From contig JAUYDL010000052.1 in assembly GCA_030691865.1 (NCBI GenBank), positions 1 through 14,235 on the forward strand: DNA of 14,235 nucleotides, given 5' to 3'. Shown here one piece after another: positions 4,903 through 11,250 of the stretch (its first letter is position 1; each line of letters opens with the position of its first letter). Source of the stretch: Candidatus Omnitrophota bacterium. GTDB lineage: Bacteria; Omnitrophota; Gorgyraeia; Gygaellales; Profunditerraquicolaceae. Below the pieces are notes generated by a model. That model saw only the letters and a list, made by a program, of their open reading frames with translations, was not told the DNA's origin and did no database searches. Position numbers and translations under genes: made by a program.

Positions 4903-6950
4903 GATTTTAAAATTGATTCAGCGGCCCTAAGCACATCCTCAACACTGGTGGCCTTAAGACAAGCAAAATCTTTCTGGCAATTGTGCGCCAGGCAAATAGT
5001 ACAACCTACGGTTTTATGCAAAATCCTGTTCTTTTCTCCTAATGGGCCCCAGCGCTGCGGGCTAAGCCCCGCTTGACTGCGCCCAAAAATCGTAATCACC
5101 GGTACACCTAAGGCTGACGCCATATGCATCGGCCCGGAATCCGTAGAAATAAACAGCTGGCATCTTCTTAATAAACTGGCTAACTGACTAATCGAAGTCT
5201 TTCCAGCCAAGTTCAGCGCTTTGATGCGCATATTTTTGATAACCTCCTGCGCCTTTTGCATATCTTTCGGCCCGGAAATAATGACGACCTTAAAACCGTA
5301 CTTCTGGGCAAGCTTATCTGCAACTTCAGCAAACCTTTCCCCAGGCCAAATCCTGGAATGGCAGCTTGCCGTCGGATGAATTACCAACAGCTTATCGCTA
5401 TCCCTGATTCCAGCTTGGCTAAATAAAACATCCACCCATTTTTCAGATTCTTGTTTTATCGGCATAAATAAGGTTTTGTCTTGAGGCTGGATCCCCAAAT
5501 ATCTTATTAAATCCAAAGCATACTCTGATTCATGTTTTTGCCCATACTGTTTAGTATGTTTAATCCTATCAGTAAGCAAAAATCCAAATTTACGATCATA
5601 TCCTAAGCGTTTAGGTATCCCGGCTAGAAAAGTTAGTAAATGCATCCGGGTAGTAGGATGTAAAACTATTGCCAAATCAAATTTCTTTTTCCTTAAGAGC
5701 CCGGCGAACTTAAGCGTAGCCAGCCAACATTTATCTTTTGCATCTTTATCAAAAGCTATTATTTCATCTAAAGCCGGATTACCATCTAGCACATCTTTGG
5801 TGTAAGGAGAAACCATCATTGAGATATAGCCTTGAGGGAATTTCTGTCTTAAGGCTTTAATCACCGGCGTAGATAAAAGCACATCCCCTAAGCGGTCAGT
5901 ACGCACAATAAGAATCCGATGATATAAAATCCCGGGGACGGTTCTCTTTTCATGCTCTATGCCCTGATAAAGAGAACCGTCCCCTTTATTTGCAAGCATA
6001 GATTTAACCTGGATGAGCACATCGACCGGCTTGATAGAAGTCAAACATTTCAAGCTGCCAAAACGGCACTGGGCTTTTTCACAAGGCCGGCAGAAAATAT
6101 CTTTCTTGACGACGGCGCAACTTTGCGACCAGGGCCCATATTTTTTTTCATCAGTAGGCCCGAAGATAGCAACCACCGGCACATTTAAATAGCTGGCTAG
6201 ATGCATCACCGCGCTATCATTAGTAATTAAAAGCTGCGCTTGATTAAGTAAAGCCGCCAGTTGACTAAGATTAGTTTTAGCGCAAAGATTAATAATCTTT
6301 TTTCCGCAAGCCTGGCCAAGATAATTACATATCGGCTGATCAAGCGAATCACCAACTAGAACAATCTGGTTGCCTTCTTTAACTAGTTGGCTGCAAAGCT
6401 GGCTAAAATTTTGTTTATCCCAGCATTTAACCCGGCTCCGGGAACCGGGCGCAATCACAATTATTTTAGCGCTATTGGTTAAATTCTGTTCACTTAAAAT
6501 GCCCTGGATATAATCAACATCTTTAAAAGTAATATTTAATGACTGATGTTCTTTATTTCTCTTGGAATATTCCAACAGGTTCGCCCAGAAAAGATGTTTC
6601 TCCTTCATATGCTTAATCTTGGCGGGAATCCGGCGCAGGGGACCGGAAAGCAGGCTTCTTTTTCTGGCGGGTAGAAAAGCGCCAAAAAAACTGTTACGTA
6701 AATCCACCACGATGTCGAAGTTTCCTTTGCTTAAAGCAAAAAACAATTTTATCTTATCGATTAACTTCGCATGCTTATCAAAAATAACTACATCAGCCAC
6801 TGCGGGATTATTAATAAAGATTTCTTTAGGGCGCGGAGGCACTAGACAAGTAATCGCCGCATCCGGATATTTTTGGCGCAAGAAGTCCAGGACTGGTAGA
6901 GTTAAAATACAGTCACCGATATTGCTTAAGGTTATAAAAAGAATTTTCAT
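4878..6950 (-). CDS. Double GT9 glycosyltransferase (tandem heptosyltransferase fusion)
   Basis: The 690-residue protein holds two complete GT9 (ADP-heptose:LPS heptosyltransferase) units. Domain 1 (about 1-320) has SNIGDCILTLP with Asp13, APGSRSRVKCW with Lys175, NDSAVMHLA with Asp245, FGPTDEKKYGPW and a cysteine cluster at 287-302. Domain 2 (about 344-680) has RTDRLGDVLLSTP with Asp356, HPTASCHSRIWP, where Arg533 stands in place of the usual lysine, TDSGPMHMA with Asp604, and cysteines at 650-664. Residues 323-339 are encoded by a palindrome that bridges the domains, and residues 684-690 plus the stop by a second copy. Domain 2 has no methionine start. The protein probably adds two successive core heptoses or related sugars at the inner membrane's cytoplasmic face; substrates cannot be read from sequence. 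The ATG follows the upstream stop by 3 nt. Confidence 0.9.
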   Translation of the reverse strand: MKILFITLSNIGDCILTLPVLDFLRQKYPDAAITCLVPPRPKEIFINNPAVADVVIFDKHAKLIDKIKLFFALSKGNFDIVVDLRNSFFGAFLPARKRSLLSGPLRRIPAKIKHMKEKHLFWANLLEYSKRNKEHQSLNITFKDVDYIQGILSEQNLTNSAKIIVIAPGSRSRVKCWDKQNFSQLCSQLVKEGNQIVLVGDSLDQPICNYLGQACGKKIINLCAKTNLSQLAALLNQAQLLITNDSAVMHLASYLNVPVVAIFGPTDEKKYGPWSQSCAVVKKDIFCRPCEKAQCRFGSLKCLTSIKPVDVLIQVKSMLANKGDGSLYQGIEHEKRTVPGILYHRILIVRTDRLGDVLLSTPVIKALRQKFPQGYISMMVSPYTKDVLDGNPALDEIIAFDKDAKDKCWLATLKFAGLLRKKKFDLAIVLHPTTRMHLLTFLAGIPKRLGYDRKFGFLLTDRIKHTKQYGQKHESEYALDLIRYLGIQPQDKTLFMPIKQESEKWVDVLFSQAGIRDSDKLLVIHPTASCHSRIWPGERFAEVADKLAQKYGFKVVIISGPKDMQKAQEVIKNMRIKALNLAGKTSISQLASLLRRCQLFISTDSGPMHMASALGVPVITIFGRSQAGLSPQRWGPLGEKNRILHKTVGCTICLAHNCQKDFACLKATSVEDVLRAAESILKSRGRFYLS
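5934..5984. repeat. Palindromic element copy B, translated as the GT9-GT9 linker
   Basis: Perfect 16-bp arms at 5934-5949 and 5969-5984 enclose a 19-nt loop. The GGGGACGGTTCT/AGAACCGTCCCC core is identical to copy A near 4.88 kb. It is 51 bp long, a multiple of three, and is read without a stop as residues 323-339 (GDGSLYQGIEHEKRTVP) of the double GT9 protein. There is no T-run after it on the minus strand (GGGATTTT follows), so transcription should continue. Confidence 0.88.
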
Positions 6951-6953
6951 CTT

Positions 6954-8003
6954 TTAAATATCTTCTTTACTTGTAAATATCTTCTTTACTTGCGCTAAAA
7001 CATCATCCGGGGTAACTACCTGCATACAACGATTATCCGGACAATTCACTTTATAGCAGGGTATCCGGCAGCCGATATCTTTTTGCAGGACAACCACATT
7101 AGTAGACGGATACGGCCCGGTGATGGTTTGAGCTGTCGGGCCGAAAATTGCAATTATTTTTTTTGCCCCCACGGCATTAGCAATATGCAAAGGCCCGGTA
7201 TCAGCGGTAATAAACAACTCCACTTTGGCGGCTAATGCCCCTAACTGTTTTAGGTTAAAAACCCCGCAGGCAATTAATGGCGACTCCTTCATCGCATCTT
7301 TAATCTGACCGGCCAGTAATAAATCCGAGATACTGCCGGTAATAATTACTTTGGCGCCAGTTTCGCTAATTAATTTATCCGCAAGTATCGCCCAATAATC
7401 CAGCGGCCAGCGCTTAAGCATCCAATTGCCTCCGGGATTGATGGCCACTACAAAATCATGCGGATTAAGTAAATTCTTTTTGAAAAAATCATCAACCTGC
7501 TCTTCATCGGCCGGGGTAAAGAAGAAATCCAAATACCTATCCTCAACACGCAGGCCCGCTTTTTCAATCACATCCAGATAATAATCTATGCGGTGCAGAG
7601 AATCTTTTTTAGGAGGAACTATTTTTTTAGTCAAAAGGAATGCGCGCTTCTTAGTATAGTGGCCAATCCTCTGTTTAATTCCGGCTAGCCGACAGATAAG
7701 CGCGCGGCTAAATGAGCGATGCAGTAAAAACACCGTATCAAACTTTTTTTTCTTAAGCAGGCTGACAAAATTAAGTTTCTCCAGCACCCCCTTATGCCTA
7801 TCCTTTTCGTCAAAAATAATCACCTCGTCTAAATACGGATTGCCTTTTAATATGGGATAACAGCGGCTGGGAATTACGCAGGCAATATAACCATCCGGAT
7901 AATTTCTGCGGATATTCCTAATGGCGGCGCTGGAAAATAAAACATCCCCTAACCAGTTGACGTTAAAAATAAGGATGCGTTTAGCTTTTAATTTTTCGCC
8001 CAT
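6954..8003 (-). CDS. waaF: GT9 heptosyltransferase (WaaF/heptosyltransferase II-like)
   Basis: This 349-residue single-domain GT9 enzyme transfers heptose from ADP-heptose to the LPS inner core on the cytoplasmic side of the inner membrane. NVNWLGDVLFSSAA carries the catalytic-site Asp20. NPGGNWMLKRWP is the donor-binding segment, TADTGPLHIANAVG the conserved acidic motif, and FGPTAQTITGP follows. A C-terminal cysteine cluster reads CRIPCYKVNCPDNRC. The N-terminal NWLGD and GGNW motifs are typical of the WaaF branch. AAGGAG 5 nt before the ATG is the clearest ribosome site in the window. The last six residues (TSKEDI) come from a 19-bp tandem duplication that shifted the frame. The exact acceptor sugar cannot be deduced. 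Confidence 0.88.
   Translation of the reverse strand: MGEKLKAKRILIFNVNWLGDVLFSSAAIRNIRRNYPDGYIACVIPSRCYPILKGNPYLDEVIIFDEKDRHKGVLEKLNFVSLLKKKKFDTVFLLHRSFSRALICRLAGIKQRIGHYTKKRAFLLTKKIVPPKKDSLHRIDYYLDVIEKAGLRVEDRYLDFFFTPADEEQVDDFFKKNLLNPHDFVVAINPGGNWMLKRWPLDYWAILADKLISETGAKVIITGSISDLLLAGQIKDAMKESPLIACGVFNLKQLGALAAKVELFITADTGPLHIANAVGAKKIIAIFGPTAQTITGPYPSTNVVVLQKDIGCRIPCYKVNCPDNRCMQVVTPDDVLAQVKKIFTSKEDI
6955..6992. repeat. 19-bp perfect tandem duplication at the end of the GT9 gene
   Basis: TAAATATCTTCTTTACTTG occurs twice back to back, at 6955-6973 and 6974-6992. Nineteen is not a multiple of three. With one copy removed, the GT9 gene would read AQVKKIFKR and stop at a TGA overlapping the next gene's ATG as ATGA. 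With both copies the frame shifts and ends at a TAA 3 nt before that ATG. Confidence 0.95.
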
Positions 8004-8008
8004 TTATA

Positions 8009-8028
8009 CTCCTTGTCTACCTAGACAA
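8009..8028 (-). promoter_or_regulatory. Inverted repeat abutting the waaF ribosome site
   Basis: On the minus strand TTGTCTA and TAGACAA mirror each other across GG (8013-8028). The 3' arm runs straight into AAGGAG (8009-8014), sharing its first two bases. In RNA a 6-bp stem with an AGGU loop could form next to the ribosome site; in DNA it resembles an operator half-site pair. There is no direct evidence for either. Confidence 0.4.
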
Positions 8029-8059
8029 CACCCGCGCAATTCCAATTAGCGCGGGGTGT
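8028..8059 (-). repeat. Stem-loop spanning the GT4 stop codon
   Basis: ACACCCCGCGC and GCGCGGGTGT pair over 10 bp with one bulged C, around an 11-nt loop that contains the TAA stop of the upstream GT4 gene. No T-run follows, so it is not an intrinsic terminator. It directly precedes the inverted repeat at 8013-8028, making the 42-bp intergenic gap almost entirely structured. It may tune the level of waaF translation relative to the upstream genes. Confidence 0.5.
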
Positions 8060-9146
8060 CTCTTAGAACTTGCTGATAAACAATTTCGGTTTTATCCACC
8101 ATTTCTTCTTTAGAAAAATTAGCGATAATAAATTCACGGGCCCGGGCGCCTAAATTGCGGCGGAGCCGGGAATCGTTAAGCAAGGTAATGATTGCTTGTG
8201 CCAGAGCTGGCACATCAGCCGGCGCAACTAATAAACCATTCAGTTTATCCTGAATCAGGGTTTTGATTCCGCCTACGGCTGAACCCACTACGGCAACTCC
8301 CTGCGCCATGGCCTCCAGCAACGCTAACCCTAAACCCTCCTGCAACGAAGGCATAACAAAAATATCCATTGCCGCAAGCAGATCTTTAGTATTTTTAGCT
8401 TCCGGGATAAATGCGATACTACCCCCTAGCCCTAGATCATGGGTTTCTTTAATCAACGCATCTTTAGTCTTACCCCGGCCGATAATCAGCAACTTAGCGT
8501 TGGGAAAATTTTTTATAACTTCCGGCATCGCCTGAATAAGATAAGTGTGGCCTTTAACATCAGATAAACGGGCAATAATACCAACTAAAAGAGCATCATT
8601 TATACCTAAATCTTTGCGCATCATGTCCCTGGCCGAAAAATCCCCAAAATTTTTAGTATCGATGCCATTATGGATTACACTGATCTTATTTTCATCAAGC
8701 TTAAAATCGATAATTAAATGCTCCTTTACCTGCTGGCTGATCGCAATTACTTTTTGGCCCCAGCAGCCAAAAATCCGGCGTGATAATTTGGGCTTAAAAA
8801 AACCATGGCAGGTAAAAATATGCGGTTTAGCTAAAGAACGGCCCAATAAATCCCCTAAGACTTGCGTCGTGCGGCTATGCGAATGAATTAAATCAATATT
8901 AAATTTGCGGGCTACTTTTCTTAACTTCCAAAAACTAAAAATAATCTTATGACTAATCTCATTCTTGGTTTTTAGGGGCGCCTTAAAAAGCGTTATCCCT
9001 GCCTGGATAAATTTATCCTCTAATTCTCCGCCGCTGGAAGCCAGATAAACCTGATGGCCTTTTTGTTTTAATCCGCCGGCTAAAGTCAGCAGGTAGCTGG
9101 ATATACCCCCCACATTAAGATGATTAGCAATAAAAAGTATATTCAT
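8046..9146 (-). CDS. GT4-family glycosyltransferase
   Basis: The 366-residue protein is a GT-B fold retaining glycosyltransferase. The N-terminal acceptor half begins NILFIANHLNVGGISSYL and includes HSHSRTTQVLG and TCHGFF. The C-terminal donor half has VIHNGIDTKNFG, GIIARLSDVKGHTYLI, LLIIGRG, and the E-x7-E signature SLQEGLGLALLEAMAQG with Glu270 and Glu278. Length is typical and there is no membrane segment. It starts 10 bp after the preceding GT4::GT9 stop with only a weak GCGGA ribosome site, and ends in a stem-loop before waaF. Its place among heptosyltransferases suggests it adds a hexose or hexosamine to the LPS core. The sugar cannot be read from sequence. Confidence 0.9.
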   Translation of the reverse strand: MNILFIANHLNVGGISSYLLTLAGGLKQKGHQVYLASSGGELEDKFIQAGITLFKAPLKTKNEISHKIIFSFWKLRKVARKFNIDLIHSHSRTTQVLGDLLGRSLAKPHIFTCHGFFKPKLSRRIFGCWGQKVIAISQQVKEHLIIDFKLDENKISVIHNGIDTKNFGDFSARDMMRKDLGINDALLVGIIARLSDVKGHTYLIQAMPEVIKNFPNAKLLIIGRGKTKDALIKETHDLGLGGSIAFIPEAKNTKDLLAAMDIFVMPSLQEGLGLALLEAMAQGVAVVGSAVGGIKTLIQDKLNGLLVAPADVPALAQAIITLLNDSRLRRNLGARAREFIIANFSKEEMVDKTEIVYQQVLRDTPR

Positions 9147-9156
9147 TTTAGTCCGC

Positions 9157-11250
9157 TCATTTCAGCAACTTCATTACAGCATCAAACACTTCCGCAGGGC
9201 TAATCTGCACCATACAGTCCTTACTGCGGCATTTAGTTTTATAACAAGGGCTGCAATGCAACTTTTTATCAATCACAATATAATTTTTTCCGGGCGGCAG
9301 ATGCCGGCGCGCATCAGTCGGGCCAAATAAAGCAATAAACGGAGTGCCGACGCTAGATGCAATATGCAGAGGCGAAGAATCCGCAGAAATAAAAACCTGG
9401 CATTTTTTAATTAACACGGCTAATTCGTTGATATTAGTTTTACCGCAGGCATTGATAATTTTGGTATTTTTTAAGGAATTAATCAGCATACTGGCCAGAG
9501 CTTGATCCTCGCCAGTTCCGGTAATAATTACGCGGATATCTTTTAATCCCAGCTCCTCAGTTAGGCAAATTAAATATTCCAACGGCCAAAGCTTAGTACT
9601 CCATCTTTTAGATGCGCTAATATTAATTCCCACCACCTTCTGCGTCTGGCTTAGCCACTGGGCATTAAGGAGTTCATCCACCGCTTTTTGATCTTCGCTA
9701 GAGGGCCAAAGCTCCAATGCATTATTCAGCAGGTCAATTCCCAACATCTTTAAGATCCTAAATTGGTGAGTTACCGGATCCAGAGGCGGTTTCTGGTCAC
9801 AAATAGTATGATTAAGCAAAAATGCAAATTTCTTATTATTATAACCGTAACGATTAATGCAACCGCTCAGGTAAGCTAAAAGATGACTGGCGCGGCTATT
9901 CTGCAGGTCGATAACCATATCAAAATTCTTTTTCCTTAAAATACGGCCGATTCCCCATAAACCCGCCAGGCCCTTGTCTTTATTTTTTAAATCGCAGACC
10001 AGCAACTCGTCAATATGCGGACATCTTAAGAGGATATCTTTGGATTCTTCGCTGATAAGGAAACTTATTTTATAATTTCCTTGCGGGAACTTTTCCCGAA
10101 TTGCCCGCAGGGCCGCCGTAGAAAGAATCACATCCCCTAAAGAGCTAAGTTTAATCACCAGGATATTAAAATTATTTAAGACTTCGTGGTAGACATCTAA
10201 AGTATTTTTAACCATCAATTCCACATTATATTTTTCTTTAACTTTAGTATAAGCATTTTCTGCTAACTCCCTGGCAAATTGCGTATCCTTAAAGATACGC
10301 ATGATGGCCTCCGCCATACTTTTAGCATCCGCCGGAGGCACCAGGAGGCCATTGGCGCCATCCTCGATAATATCAATCACCCCTCCGACTTTAGTCGCTA
10401 CCACCGGAACACCCGCAGCTTGCGCCTCAACCACTACCCTGCCGAACGCCTCATGAGTAGTCGTAGCTAAAACCACTAAATCCAGATGTTCTAATATTAC
10501 AGGAATATCCCGTTGCGTACCCAGAAACTCCGTGCAATGCCAGAGCCCAAGCCTGCGCACTAAAATCTGCAGTTCTTCCTTATACGCCTCCTTGGAAGCC
10601 GGGGCATCTCCGACAATCCAGATCTTTAGGCGGGGAACTAACCTAGAAATACGCGCCATAGCTTTGATGAAATGCAAGTGCCCCTTTAAAGGAGTAATCC
10701 TACCAATAATGCCGACATTAAAATCCTCTTTTCTTTTAGTTTTAGGATCCAGGTATTTAAATTTTCCCAAGTCTACGCTACGCGGAACAAGCTTAATGCG
10801 TTCATGCGGCACAGAAAAATCTTCGATCATATGCCTGGCAATCACATTGCTTGGAACAATCACTCTTTTTGCCCAACCCATAACCACGCTAAAGGAATGT
10901 TTTTTATAATAACCATGGCAGGTAGTGACAAATATGGCCCGGGTTTGGCGACAGGCAAAATAAGCAATCCAAGCCGGGACCCTTGAGCGGGCGTGCACGA
11001 TGTCAATCTCTTCCTTTTTAATTATTTCAACTAACTTAGGAATTAATTTAAACATCGAAATAATGGATTTTTTATTTACAGGCAAAGTGTAATGATTAGC
11101 GCCGCCTGCTTCCAACTCTTTAACCAAAGCTCCGCCGGCAGAAACCACTACAGATTTATGCCCCAGGCGCACCAAATACTTGGAAAGATCCAGCGTGCCG
11201 GTCTCTACTCCCCCGACATTAAGTTCAGGTAATATCTGCAGTATTCTCAT
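9157..11250 (-). CDS. GT4::GT9 fused glycosyltransferase
   Basis: This 697-residue protein joins two enzymes of different folds and mechanism. Residues 1 to about 357 are a GT4 unit: LPELNVGGVETGTL near the start, VTTCHGYY, GIIGRITPLKGHLHF, and the E-x7-E signature THEAFGRVVVEAQAAG with Glu267 and Glu275. Residues about 361-697 are a GT9 unit starting NILVIKLSSLGDVILS with Asp373, then SASKRWSTKLWP, SADSSPLHIASSVG, FGPTDARRHLPPG and the cysteine cluster CSPCYKTKC. There is essentially no linker; GT9 begins where a separate protein's methionine would be. The ATG overlaps the preceding stop as ATGA. It likely adds two neighbouring core sugars, one being heptose or similar. Both domains keep their key residues, so both are probably active. 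Confidence 0.9.
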   Translation of the reverse strand: MRILQILPELNVGGVETGTLDLSKYLVRLGHKSVVVSAGGALVKELEAGGANHYTLPVNKKSIISMFKLIPKLVEIIKKEEIDIVHARSRVPAWIAYFACRQTRAIFVTTCHGYYKKHSFSVVMGWAKRVIVPSNVIARHMIEDFSVPHERIKLVPRSVDLGKFKYLDPKTKRKEDFNVGIIGRITPLKGHLHFIKAMARISRLVPRLKIWIVGDAPASKEAYKEELQILVRRLGLWHCTEFLGTQRDIPVILEHLDLVVLATTTHEAFGRVVVEAQAAGVPVVATKVGGVIDIIEDGANGLLVPPADAKSMAEAIMRIFKDTQFARELAENAYTKVKEKYNVELMVKNTLDVYHEVLNNFNILVIKLSSLGDVILSTAALRAIREKFPQGNYKISFLISEESKDILLRCPHIDELLVCDLKNKDKGLAGLWGIGRILRKKNFDMVIDLQNSRASHLLAYLSGCINRYGYNNKKFAFLLNHTICDQKPPLDPVTHQFRILKMLGIDLLNNALELWPSSEDQKAVDELLNAQWLSQTQKVVGINISASKRWSTKLWPLEYLICLTEELGLKDIRVIITGTGEDQALASMLINSLKNTKIINACGKTNINELAVLIKKCQVFISADSSPLHIASSVGTPFIALFGPTDARRHLPPGKNYIVIDKKLHCSPCYKTKCRSKDCMVQISPAEVFDAVMKLLK

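Noticed and set aside
5934..5984. The internal GGGGACGGTTCT hairpin as a transcription terminator
   Set aside because: No T-run follows on the minus strand and the second GT9 domain downstream is intact, so termination here is unlikely.
6562..6957. A 131-codon plus-strand frame opposite the first GT9 domain
   Set aside because: It is a shadow of a well-supported glycosyltransferase on the other strand and has no ribosome site or motif.
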